Part shown: positions 18,268 to 24,488 of the stretch, piece by piece
Position numbering within the stretch: the first letter of the stretch is position 1
Layout: each line of letters starts with the position of its first letter
Assembly (NCBI RefSeq): GCF_001038505.1
Contig: NZ_LDPY01000009.1
Coordinates: 1 to 36,203, forward strand
Direction: 5' to 3'
Length of the DNA: 36,203 bases
DNA from: Puniceibacterium sp. IMCC21224
GTDB lineage: Bacteria > Pseudomonadota > Alphaproteobacteria > Rhodobacterales > Rhodobacteraceae
The notes under the pieces: model-generated
The model's database searches: none
What the model was told of the DNA's origin: nothing
Seen by the model: the letters and a program-made list of their open reading frames with translations, nothing else
Made by a program: the position numbers and the translations under genes

Positions 18268-18807
18268 TCAAATCTGTCCCAAAAGCGCTGACGTCAGACA
18301 GTGCTGCAACCGCGCGCTGTCCTCAGCATCCAGCACCCGGCCCTCTTGCGCCAGCTGCACCAAACGCACATCGCGCTGCGCTGACTCGGCAATCTTGCGG
18401 TGCTCGCCATCGTTCAGGGGCGGGCGGTGGTGGCGGGCAAAGAACTCGAACTCGTTGACCAACACCCCCTGACGCTCGGCGCGTGGTCCCTCGACTGACC
18501 GAAACCAACTCACGAGGTTTGGCATTTCCTCGACCGGACGGGCCTGGACAATCTGCGCAAAACTCAGAATCGGCCCGCGCCGCAACCACTCGCCGCGCCG
18601 CTTGCCTTGACCCTTGGTCCGCAACATCTGACACAACACCCGCAGACTGTCATCGCTGAGATAGGTCAGATCATCGCAAAGCTTGACCCGCTCTGCCTGC
18701 CACGGTGCGTCCTTGATCCCCGCCGGGCGCTGATAACCCAGATCGTCCAGAGGCGTGATCAACAGCCTGCGCACACGGTCCCGGTTGGTCTCTGTCCTGT
18801 CCGTCAT
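18268..18807 (-). CDS. Unknown phage-type protein, C terminus replaced by IS end
   Basis: A 179-residue protein that I do not recognise; last gene of the leftward operon of the phage-like core. It begins MTDRTETNRDRVRRLLITPLDDLGYQRPAG, is rich in charged residues and has no membrane segment. Its last codons (LGQI, stop) lie inside the inverted repeat of the IS3 element inserted at 18281, so the native C terminus is lost or altered. Removing the IS and one AAA would continue the frame into older IS debris for about 20 residues, so the gene may already have been clipped. A helically phased TGTCCG repeat array lies immediately upstream. Confidence 0.6.
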   Translation of the reverse strand: MTDRTETNRDRVRRLLITPLDDLGYQRPAGIKDAPWQAERVKLCDDLTYLSDDSLRVLCQMLRTKGQGKRRGEWLRRGPILSFAQIVQARPVEEMPNLVSWFRSVEGPRAERQGVLVNEFEFFARHHRPPLNDGEHRKIAESAQRDVRLVQLAQEGRVLDAEDSARLQHCLTSALLGQI

Positions 18808-18910
18808 CGTCCTGTCCCCTTTCTCAGCCTGCTCGTTTTCGATCTATCGCCACGCCTGCGTCCGTGCGGCGCAACCTGTCTTTCCATTTCATGTCTTGTC
18901 TTTTGGTGGC

Positions 18911-18999
18911 GGACAGATAGCCCGCAAATGTCCGCCACATGTCTGGTTATCTGTCCGGACATGTCCGTATCTGTCCGCAGACACATACCGACATGTCCG
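18911..18999. repeat. Helically phased TGTCCG direct repeats (iteron-like)
   Basis: The hexamer TGTCCG (one copy TGTCTG) starts at 18929, 18940, 18952, 18962, 18972 and 18994. The intervals are 11, 12, 10, 10 and 22 bases, so copies recur once per helical turn with one turn skipped. An inverted GGACAG lies at 18911. Most copies are preceded by A or C. The array fills the 194-bp gap between the genes at 19002 and 18807. It could be a replication origin (iterons) or a binding site for a multi-HTH protein. Confidence 0.6.
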
Positions 19000-19001
19000 C
19001 C

Positions 19002-19670
19002 CTATTTCGGAGGTTTGCGAAAGAACCCGGCGCAGACCTTTTCAAGGCAGGCCTGAATCGCGCCGTGCAACTGTTCCTGTGTGCGCTTCTTGTTGCCGTC
19101 CGCTTCCATCGCGTCGCGGATATGGGCGTCGACCCAGCGCACCTGCGCCGGTTCCATCGCGATGGCCGGAGCGATCCCGGCCAATGTTTCAGCCAGCCGC
19201 ACCAGCCGTTTCTGGGTCGAGGCGCCATCCGTCCGCGCGGCGTTCAGTTCCTTGCGGCTAAGGGCATTGATGACCACGCGCGTGACAGTGTCGTGCATCA
19301 GACGCACATCGCCGTTGTCGCAAACGCACTTGCGCCACCCATACAGCACACCGATGTCCAAAGCGGCCAATCCGCTGAAAAGCACCGGATCGACCGGCGG
19401 CTGCACCATGCGGGCCAAACGCGCATGATCGACCGGCAGCGTCCCGACGGGCGTCTGCTCATGCGCCTGCTGGATCAGATCAAACCAGATACTCTTTACC
19501 TGATGATCAGCGGTCCAGCGGAATTCGCTTTGCAGAAACCGGCGGAACTCCCAGGCGATGAATTCATGGCTGTCCAGACGCACGGATGCCGAGATCGGAT
19601 ATTCGGGCAGACCGGCCACATCGATCAGTGTGGGAACAGCGCGAATCTGCGTCACGACATTTCCCCACAT
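19002..19670 (-). CDS. Phage-type hypothetical, distantly DUF1376-like (possible replication gene)
   Basis: A 222-residue protein starting MWGNVVTQIRAVPTL. The central block RLDSHEFIAWEFRRFLQSEFRWTAD, then SIWFDLIQQAHEQTPVGTLPVDHARLARMV, recalls the layout of DUF1376-type phage replication proteins (short aromatic block, then GTLP-D). I rate that resemblance as weak. Its start overlaps the cupin gene stop by 19 bases, and GTG codons just downstream are alternative starts. It lies next to the iteron-like array, which would suit a replication role. No catalytic motif is visible. Confidence 0.6.
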   Translation of the reverse strand: MWGNVVTQIRAVPTLIDVAGLPEYPISASVRLDSHEFIAWEFRRFLQSEFRWTADHQVKSIWFDLIQQAHEQTPVGTLPVDHARLARMVQPPVDPVLFSGLAALDIGVLYGWRKCVCDNGDVRLMHDTVTRVVINALSRKELNAARTDGASTQKRLVRLAETLAGIAPAIAMEPAQVRWVDAHIRDAMEADGNKKRTQEQLHGAIQACLEKVCAGFFRKPPK

Positions 19671-20083
19671 CCCCGCCCGACCGATCCGACATCACCCGGA
19701 TCGACAAACTCCTGCCAGTGGACCCATCCCTTGGGACAATGAAAGCCCCAATCCCGAACCTTGGGCCCAGTGATGAACAGCGTCTCAGCAGGAAGCCCAT
19801 CAATCAGCTCAAGACGATGCGAGAACTCTGGACCGCGATAAACGCAATCTCCGGCACCAATGAGACGGGAACCATCAGGCGTCACCTCGCACATCGCGCC
19901 AGACATCATGATCGAAAAACTCGGCCAGGGATGATCGTGCAGAATCACGTGATAGTAGACGTTAAAGACTTCGTTCCTCGGCAGGATATACCAGCGCAGC
20001 ATGTACGGACGCTCACCCGCCCCGATGACGAAATCCGGGGCCCGTGATGGCCGGATATGCGAGATTGAAACGGGATCGATCAC
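19652..20083 (-). CDS. Cupin-like protein of prophage type
   Basis: A 143-residue single-domain beta-barrel protein. The putative metal ligands are in VILHDHPWPSFSIMMSG and in RGPEFSHRLEL; a conserved FITGPKVRDWGFHCPKGWVHW ending marks the small cupin family often found in tailed-phage genomes. The start is GTG 20083, overlapping the stop of the upstream gene (GTGA). The function is unknown, and sugar or nucleotide binding is only a guess from the fold. Confidence 0.75.
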   Translation of the reverse strand: MIDPVSISHIRPSRAPDFVIGAGERPYMLRWYILPRNEVFNVYYHVILHDHPWPSFSIMMSGAMCEVTPDGSRLIGAGDCVYRGPEFSHRLELIDGLPAETLFITGPKVRDWGFHCPKGWVHWQEFVDPGDVGSVGRGCGEMS

Positions 20084-20340
20084 AGCTTGCCCTCCAATTC
20101 ATCCAGACGATGCGCCAGCTTGCGCAACTGCGTGGCCATGCCGCGTGGCACATGCGCCGAGAACAGCGCCGGGGGCAGCTTGCCGTCGCCCCGGTCCACA
20201 TCCGCCCGCAGGGCAAAGGTGACGCAATCTTGCGGGTGATCGATCACCTCGAAATTGACGTGACCGACGGGCCAGCGCTCGCGCCGAAATCCGACCGGAT
20301 CCGGGTGCCGCCCGATGGCACGGGACGAATGCGCGCTCAT
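20080..20340 (-). CDS. Small phage-type hypothetical protein
   Basis: An 86-residue protein (MSAHSSRAIGRHPDPVGF...LRKLAHRLDELEGKL) that I do not recognise. The middle reads as beta-strands (GHVNFEVIDHPQDCVTFALRAD) and the end as a helix. Both ends overlap the neighbouring genes by four bases (ATGA, GTGA), which supports it as a real coupled gene. Confidence 0.65.
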   Translation of the reverse strand: MSAHSSRAIGRHPDPVGFRRERWPVGHVNFEVIDHPQDCVTFALRADVDRGDGKLPPALFSAHVPRGMATQLRKLAHRLDELEGKL

Positions 20341-21143
20341 GCCCGCACCTCCTGCGCAACCCGCGCGGCCATGATGCGCCCGGCCAAGTCCTCGGGAATC
20401 GGCGGGCTGTCGTGACGGTACAGCGTCACCAGACCGTGCAGAACAGCCCGTTCCGCCGCATTCAGCAGATCGGTGGCCCGTTTGTCCGCACCCACCACCG
20501 GCAGATTGGGAATGCGCGCTGCCGGATCAGAATCCGGTGCCGCACGGGCCACCGTGACCGCGACATTGCGCGCAAGGTTGCGCCGCCGCCGCCAGGAACC
20601 GATGCTGTTGGCAGCCACCCCCTGCCGCCGCGCAATCTGCACATCGGACAGACCGTCGCGGTACAGTTGCAGCCGCACGGGATGGGTTTCATCTGGCGAC
20701 CGATTCACCGCCAAACCCAGCTTTATCCGCCAACTGCGGACAGTCGCACCAGAGATGCCCTGATGGTCCGCAATCTGCTGATCGGTCAGCCCCTTGCGAT
20801 ACAGCGTCAGACGTATCGCAAGATCCCGACCGGGGGCATAATACGGCGCCAACCCAAGGCGCCTGCGCCAGGCCGTGACAGCCGCAGCCGAACAGCCCTC
20901 GCGCCGCGCGATCTCGGAATCCGACAACCCCTGATCATACAGCCCCCGCCGTGCCAGCAGCGGCGACGCCCGCACGCGGTGCGCCCTTAGACCCAGCATT
21001 CGCCGCACCCGCGCCGCCCGGTCCGCAGTGCAGCCCATGCGCGCGGCGACCTGCGCGTCGGTCAGACCCTCGGCATGGAACCAACGCACCGCAGCACGGT
21101 CCGCATCGGTGACCAGAACGCAGGTGTGCCTCTTTACCGTCAT
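20337..21143 (-). CDS. Protein with four tandem helix-turn-helix units at 46-residue period
   Basis: A 268-residue basic protein. Four homologous HTH units begin at residues 25, 71, 117 and 163: EGLTDAQVAARMGCT, QGLSDSEIARREGCS, KGLTDQQIADHQGIS and DGLSDVQIARRQGVA. Each is followed by a W/R-rich recognition helix and an LGL or NL turn. The spacing is exactly 46 residues every time. A C-terminal helical region (from about 200) is unlike the repeats. I chose ATG 21143 (MTVKRHTCVLVTD), which overlaps the upstream stop (ATGA). Each unit resembles the GcrA/homeodomain-like HTH of phage regulators. Binding to a long, phased site is inference. The only obvious phased array nearby is at 18911-18999. 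Confidence 0.75.
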   Translation of the reverse strand: MTVKRHTCVLVTDADRAAVRWFHAEGLTDAQVAARMGCTADRAARVRRMLGLRAHRVRASPLLARRGLYDQGLSDSEIARREGCSAAAVTAWRRRLGLAPYYAPGRDLAIRLTLYRKGLTDQQIADHQGISGATVRSWRIKLGLAVNRSPDETHPVRLQLYRDGLSDVQIARRQGVAANSIGSWRRRRNLARNVAVTVARAAPDSDPAARIPNLPVVGADKRATDLLNAAERAVLHGLVTLYRHDSPPIPEDLAGRIMAARVAQEVRA

Positions 21144-21493
21144 TGTGAAACCCTCACCCTGTGCCACCAACCCTGAACCCGGCGCAGCGGCTCGTCCCAG
21201 CGCGCGGCCAGCGCGCACAATTCGCAATAGCGTCCCGTGGTGCTGATCAGCGCCGCGACGCGCTCAACCGTCAGATCCGGATGGGCCGCGACCTCGGGCA
21301 CCACAACCGCAGCATCCCGCGCCGCCCGCTGTGCGTCGGCCCGCGCCTTGACACCCCGCGCGCGGGCTTTCGCCAACGCAGTGTTGACCGCCGCGCGGCG
21401 AACGCCATACCGCTCGGCAATCGCCACAACGGTCAGACCCTGATCACGCAGCGCCTGCAGCACCTCGGCACCTGGCAGAATGCGAACCGCCAT
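21140..21493 (-). CDS. Small HTH protein of the leftward operon
   Basis: A 117-residue protein from ATG 21493 (MAVRILPGAEVLQALRDQG), which overlaps the upstream stop as TGATG. An HTH is visible in LTVVAIAERYGVRRAAVNTALAKARARG. The C-terminal part (PDLTVERVAALISTTGRYCELCALAARWDE) may form a second helical domain with CxxC-like spacing. It precedes the four-HTH gene with an ATGA overlap, so both may work on the same DNA. The specific function is unknown. Confidence 0.65.
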   Translation of the reverse strand: MAVRILPGAEVLQALRDQGLTVVAIAERYGVRRAAVNTALAKARARGVKARADAQRAARDAAVVVPEVAAHPDLTVERVAALISTTGRYCELCALAARWDEPLRRVQGWWHRVRVSQ

Positions 21494-21687
21494 CAGGACC
21501 GCCACCGATCAAGCGTGCGGAAAAATTTTTCCGCACGCGACCGCGCCTCACGCGCCAGCCGCTCATGCCGCGCCGTCCGAAATGCGAACCCGCGCGCCAT
21601 CGTCTCGTGAATGAAGGCGCGCCCGGACCAGAATTGCGCCCGGATACGCACCGACAAACCGCGCAAGAGCGTCACCACCAGCGTCAT
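21493..21687 (-). CDS. Small basic hypothetical protein
   Basis: A 64-residue arginine-rich protein (MTLVVTLLRGLSVRIRAQF...AEKFFRTLDRWRS). The N terminus is hydrophobic but short. It overlaps both neighbours by a few bases (ATGA upstream, TGATG downstream). No family is recognised; support comes from its place in the tightly coupled operon. Confidence 0.55.
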   Translation of the reverse strand: MTLVVTLLRGLSVRIRAQFWSGRAFIHETMARGFAFRTARHERLAREARSRAEKFFRTLDRWRS

Positions 21688-21971
21688 GCCGCCCGCCCGC
21701 CGGTCTCGAACAACGCCTCGAACCCGGCCAACACCAGAACGGCAGTGACATAGGTCAGCGACGCGTCATTCTCGCAGCGCAGCCAATTCCGGACCTGCCG
21801 CTCTGACACACCCAGCACCGGCGCGGCCTGATAGGCCAGACTGGCCTCCGAATCAGCCGGAAACGCGCGCCACAACAGCGCCGCAAACCAGTCCCGCGAC
21901 CGCGACCGATGCTGCCCATCCATCGAACCGTTTGAATCTACAATGAAATTTCTGGCAAGATTTTTCCGCAT
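21684..21971 (-). CDS. Small HTH phage-type regulator
   Basis: A 95-residue protein starting at ATG 21971 (MRKNLARNFIVDSNG) with a good AAAGGTGGAG ribosome-binding site 6 bases upstream. The HTH core is LAYQAAPVLGVSERQVRNWLRCENDASLTYVTAVLVLAGFEAL, a pattern I know from Rhodobacteraceae prophages. A longer version starting at 22049 would overlap the preceding frame as ATGA, but its 26 extra codons have low third-position GC and look non-coding. Confidence 0.7.
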   Translation of the reverse strand: MRKNLARNFIVDSNGSMDGQHRSRSRDWFAALLWRAFPADSEASLAYQAAPVLGVSERQVRNWLRCENDASLTYVTAVLVLAGFEALFETGGRAA

Positions 21972-22045
21972 AATTGCTCCACCTTTGTCCTGTGAAGGAA
22001 CAGTTGATGGAGCAACAGCGGAAAGGGCGGGACGGGGTGCAGTGC

Positions 22046-22228
22046 TCATGCTGCACCCCGCAGCGTTTCGGGGGGCGTGCCCGCAGTACCGGCCTGCAAT
22101 GCCGCATCATCCGCTTGCTGTACCTCAAAAAAGGACAAAGGCGCTGGCGAAAGCTTGGAGAAGGGGAACGGCGCCTCGTTAGCGATCTTGGGCTGGCAGG
22201 AGATGGATGACGAGGCGAGGCAGATCAT
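22046..22228 (-). CDS. Possible small coupled gene
   Basis: A 60-residue frame (MICLASSSISCQPKIANEAPF...) whose ATG overlaps the Cro-like gene stop in the ATGA manner typical of this operon. Third codon positions are GC-rich, consistent with coding. It has no recognisable family and no HTH. It could be chance read-through of a leader region. Confidence 0.4.
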   Translation of the reverse strand: MICLASSSISCQPKIANEAPFPFSKLSPAPLSFFEVQQADDAALQAGTAGTPPETLRGAA

Positions 22229-22479
22229 GCGGCCGCATCCTGTGGCACAGTTCTGTCGTGCAGATCCACCATCATGTCTGCAGAAACAGGAAACCCTCTC
22301 ATCTCGCCAGCTTGGATGACCGCGCGATGATACATTGCCGGTATACAGTTCTTACGCGCCCACTTGTGGACTTGGTCCGCACTGACTTGCCTTCCGAAGT
22401 GACAAGCAACGTCCGCCGCAACATCGGCGCGGCGTGGCCACAAGTTAATCAGGTCAGTAACAGAGGAAATTTGGTCCAT
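22225..22479 (-). CDS. Cro-like small HTH protein, first gene of the leftward operon
   Basis: An 84-residue protein from ATG 22479 (MDQISSVTDLINLWPRRADVAADV) with an AGAGGAAA ribosome-binding site. The HTH region ADVAADVACHFGRQVSADQVHKWARKNCIPAMYHRAVIQAGE fits the small Cro-like proteins whose recognition helix is followed by W-x(3-5)-IP. It lies head-to-head with the repressor gene at 22568, with two operators between them. That is the lambda cro/cI layout. It probably opposes the repressor and opens the leftward replication-type operon. Confidence 0.7.
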   Translation of the reverse strand: MDQISSVTDLINLWPRRADVAADVACHFGRQVSADQVHKWARKNCIPAMYHRAVIQAGEMRGFPVSADMMVDLHDRTVPQDAAA

Positions 22480-22485
22480 GAGCAA

Positions 22486-22515
22486 GCGATAATGGACGAA
22501 TCGTCCATGTGTCAA
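22486..22515 (-). promoter_or_regulatory. Leftward promoter with operator O1 inside the spacer
   Basis: On the minus strand TTGACA (22515-22510) is followed by an 18-base spacer and TATCGC (22491-22486). The spacer contains the 17-bp palindrome ATGGACGAATCGTCCAT at 22492-22508. A repressor on O1 would block RNA polymerase from the Cro-like gene. Confidence 0.6.
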
Positions 22516-22532
22516 CCATGGATGAAACTTTT

Positions 22533-22549
22533 ATGGAAGTTTCGTCCAG
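22533..22549. promoter_or_regulatory. Operator O2, upstream of the repressor gene
   Basis: ATGGAAGTTTCGTCCAG matches ATGGAC-N5-GTCCAT with two mismatches. It lies within a larger inverted repeat, GGATGAAACTT...AAGTTTCGTCC (22520-22547), and ends 18 bases before the repressor ATG. It is suited to autoregulation. Confidence 0.5.
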
Positions 22550-22567
22550 TTAGCGCTCAATGCAGTC

Positions 22568-22861
22568 ATGATCAAACGCATGAACCTTCCTAAGATTGAC
22601 CTTGATGGTGTTGGCATCCGGGTAGAGGCCGTTTTGGTTTCGAGCGGGTTGAAAGATGGAGAGTTTGCCGCGACTGTTGGCATAGACCCATCGAGTTTTT
22701 CAAAGATAATCCAAGGCAAAAAACCGCTAAACGCTGACATGGGGTTCAGAATATCAGAACGTTGGGATGTTTCGATGGACTACCTTTACCGAGGCCGTCT
22801 GACCGGGATTCCTGAAAAAGTTACCTCTGCCTTGCGCAACCTTGAAAACATCGGGCGCTGA
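22568..22861 (+). CDS. CI-like XRE-family repressor
   Basis: A 97-residue HTH_XRE protein (MIKRMNLPKIDLDGVGIRVEAVL). The HTH is LKDGEFAATVGIDPSSFSKIIQGKKPLNADMGFRISERWDVSMDYLYRGR. There is no C-terminal peptidase domain, so it is not RecA-cleavable in the lambda manner; induction would need another route such as an antirepressor. It is divergent from the Cro-like gene and flanked by operators O1/O2 and, downstream, O3/O4. ATG 22580 is an alternative start; no strong ribosome-binding site is present before either, suggesting weak or leaderless translation. Confidence 0.8.
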   Translation: MIKRMNLPKIDLDGVGIRVEAVLVSSGLKDGEFAATVGIDPSSFSKIIQGKKPLNADMGFRISERWDVSMDYLYRGRLTGIPEKVTSALRNLENIGR

Positions 22862-23011
22862 AAAGCGGCGTCAACACTCTCGCCCCAAAAATCACACCAA
22901 AGAAACAAAAGCCGGTCGCTGACGCTGTATCGCGGCATGCTCGAATCTCCTAGAATCCCTTATATGTTCTCATAATGTTCACTTTCCCTAATTGGCGTCA
23001 ACTGATTAGGC

Positions 23012-23064
23012 ATGGACAAATCGTCCATTTATGATTTGACAATGGACGTTTTGTCCACAATTGT
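23012..23064 (+). promoter_or_regulatory. Early rightward promoter with operators O3 and O4
   Basis: O3 is ATGGACAAATCGTCCAT at 23012-23028. O4 is ATGGACGTTTTGTCCAC at 23042-23058. A perfect -35 TTGACA (23036-23041) is followed directly by the 17-bp O4 as the whole spacer, then AATTGT as a weak -10 (23059-23064). The promoter precedes the rightward operon starting at 23093, so a bound repressor would silence it. Confidence 0.65.
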
Positions 23065-23092
23065 TACCCCATCACCCCAGATGGAAGCACCC

Positions 23093-23422
23093 ATGCACCC
23101 CACCCCCGACCAGATCCTTGAGGCCCGCGCAACCGCGCTCAGTCCGACAGACGGCGACCGCATCATTCCCGCTGTGCTGCAAAACGCCTGGTTCACTCTC
23201 AAAGAGGCGCAGGGCCATCCCGTCACCCGCGCCGCGACCCGGCGGATCGCCCGACCTCTGTTTGACCAGTTCACCGGCCCGCCCGATCCCGGCCCGCACG
23301 GATTGATCCAAGGCGCCAACCCGATCGACACCGCCCGCATCGCCGCCTTCCCGGCCACCCGCCGCGCCATCGACGCCCTGCGCGCCATGCGCCCCGCCCC
23401 CACCGGCGGTGACGCAGCATGA
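23093..23422 (+). CDS. Phage-type hypothetical, first gene of the rightward operon
   Basis: A 109-residue protein from ATG 23093 (MHPTPDQILEARATALSP), with GGAAG 5 bases upstream; ATG 23081 is possible. The frame is open further upstream through the operators, but that part is not protein-like. The sequence is helical and basic with proline-rich stretches (DQFTGPPDPGPHGLIQG). No family is recognised. It overlaps the next gene as ATGA. Confidence 0.6.
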   Translation: MHPTPDQILEARATALSPTDGDRIIPAVLQNAWFTLKEAQGHPVTRAATRRIARPLFDQFTGPPDPGPHGLIQGANPIDTARIAAFPATRRAIDALRAMRPAPTGGDAA

Positions 23423-23664
23423 CACAGCCCAGCCCCCTGCACGACGATGCAACCCGCGCCCGGGCCAACTGCCTGCTGATCATGGCGCACGCTCTGGTGG
23501 CCGAGGCCGATCGGATTGCCGGTCTTCTGGCCGAGGTTTGCGACCTGGACCCCAGCAGCGACCAAATCATCGATGCGATTTGGAACCAGACCGAGGTCGG
23601 CACGGGCATAATGATCCTGCGTGGCGACCTGCCGGTCCGTCCGGACGCGGAGTTTATCCAATGA
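23419..23664 (+). CDS. Small acidic hypothetical protein
   Basis: An 81-residue, mostly helical, acidic protein (MTQPSPLHDDATRARANCLLIMAHALVAEADRI...). It has no recognised family. Coupled on both sides by ATGA overlaps within the repressor-controlled operon, which supports it as a true gene. Confidence 0.6.
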   Translation: MTQPSPLHDDATRARANCLLIMAHALVAEADRIAGLLAEVCDLDPSSDQIIDAIWNQTEVGTGIMILRGDLPVRPDAEFIQ

Positions 23665-23843
23665 CCGGCCCCATCCGCACCCCCGAGTCGCTCGATGATC
23701 CACTGATCACCGGGGCCGAGGCCGGGCGCGGCCCGATGGACGGGGTCGCGGTTTCGGTTCTGATCATCCTCAGCACCATTCTGGCCATCGCCGCGACGGC
23801 CTACGCCGTCCTGCGCGCCATCGGATCCGGGATATGGATCTGA
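23661..23843 (+). CDS. Small single-pass membrane protein
   Basis: A 60-residue protein from ATG 23661. An acidic soluble N terminus (TGPIRTPESLDDPLITGAEA) is followed by one transmembrane helix (VSVLIILSTILAIAATAYAVL) and a short tail. It overlaps the previous gene by ATGA. The shape is seen in small phage membrane proteins, but no function can be assigned. Confidence 0.55.
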   Translation: MTGPIRTPESLDDPLITGAEAGRGPMDGVAVSVLIILSTILAIAATAYAVLRAIGSGIWI

Positions 23844-23901
23844 TATGCCACAACCGCAGCAATCACTGCCAACCTCCTCCCTGGGGTGCGCTGCGGCACC
23901 T

Positions 23902-23932
23902 GCCGGGGGCCTTGCGCCCCCGGCTCTTTCTT
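23902..23932 (+). terminator. Rho-independent terminator inside the rightward operon
   Basis: A perfect 9-bp GC stem, GCCGGGGGC (23902-23910) and GCCCCCGGC (23916-23924), has a 5-base loop and is followed by a pyrimidine tail TCTTTCTTTCC. It lies in the 112-bp gap between the membrane-protein gene and the next gene, so it would limit expression of the distal genes, including excisionase and integrase. Confidence 0.7.
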
Positions 23933-23955
23933 TCCCCACCAGACCGGACCCCCAC

Positions 23956-24177
23956 ATGACCGCCACCACCACTCACACCGACCCAACCGGCGGTCAGCAG
24001 GCGGGCACGGACGCGCTGTTTTACGCCCGCGCCGTGCTCGCCGATTTGGTGCATTTTGACGACGACACAATCCGGCTTGCCTGCAAATTTATCTGGAACC
24101 ATCCGGACACCGGCATTGAGGAACGTGACAACGCCGTCGCCATCAATCACGAACTCAGGTCGAGGGCGGCGCAGTGA
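23956..24177 (+). CDS. Small phage-type hypothetical protein
   Basis: A 73-residue protein from ATG 23956 (MTATTTHTDPTGGQQAGTDALFYARAVLADLVHFDDDTI). It is acidic and helical and has no known domain. It is the first gene after the internal terminator and overlaps the following gene as GTGA. An open frame extends upstream through the terminator but is not protein-like. Confidence 0.55.
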   Translation: MTATTTHTDPTGGQQAGTDALFYARAVLADLVHFDDDTIRLACKFIWNHPDTGIEERDNAVAINHELRSRAAQ

Positions 24178-24446
24178 CGGGTCGCATCCCATTCTCCGAA
24201 ATGCCCGCGCCAAAACAGGCTGGCATCCTGTGCAATGATCCCCGGTTTCAGACCTTCGCGGCGCTGCGCTGCGGATTTCCCGGCGGACAGTTCAGCGCCA
24301 GCGCCGCCGCCGAATACCTGCGCACGGTCTGTCGCATCGCCAGCCGCACGGCGCTGACCACCGACACCGCCGCCCGCGCCCGGTTTCAGGCACTGCACAC
24401 CGATTTCGACGCATGGACCGGACGCATCGCCGCCCCGCGCGACTGA
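24174..24446 (+). CDS. Phage-type hypothetical protein
   Basis: A 90-residue protein with a GTG start at 24174 overlapping the previous stop. It contains DPRFQTFAALRCGFPGGQFSASAAAEYLRTVCRIASRTALTTD, a compact helical domain I cannot name, seen in my memory in Rhodobacteraceae prophages next to DUF2303 genes. No catalytic residues can be picked out. Confidence 0.6.
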   Translation: MTGRIPFSEMPAPKQAGILCNDPRFQTFAALRCGFPGGQFSASAAAEYLRTVCRIASRTALTTDTAARARFQALHTDFDAWTGRIAAPRD

Positions 24447-24488
24447 CGCAAACAGACCGCCCCTAACCACGAAAGGACCCCGAACGTG

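Larger units (their letters stand above)
16810..18281 (-). mobile_element. Complete IS3-family insertion sequence, 1472 bp
   Basis: Imperfect terminal inverted repeats start TGGGACA at both ends (16810 rightward; 18281 leftward). Conserved TTGA-CA-GGAGG blocks follow at nearly the same distance. The ends are 5'-TG...CA-3', as usual for IS3. The three bases outside each end are AAA (16807-16809 and 18282-18284), a 3-bp target-site duplication. Inside are two overlapping transposase frames with an A7 slippage site. All parts look intact, so the element is probably active. Confidence 0.85.

Noticed and set aside
18911..18999. CRISPR array
   Set aside because: The repeated unit is only six bases with 4-6-base spacing. 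There are no 25-35-base repeats, unique spacers or cas genes anywhere in the window.
22046..22320. Plus-strand small frames between the two operons
   Set aside because: They have no family or ribosome-binding site and lie opposite the Cro-like gene and the coupled small frame.
23012..23092. Start of the first rightward gene at 23012 (MDKSSIYDL...)
   Set aside because: This would translate operators O3/O4 and the promoter. ATG 23093 has a ribosome-binding site and follows the promoter.
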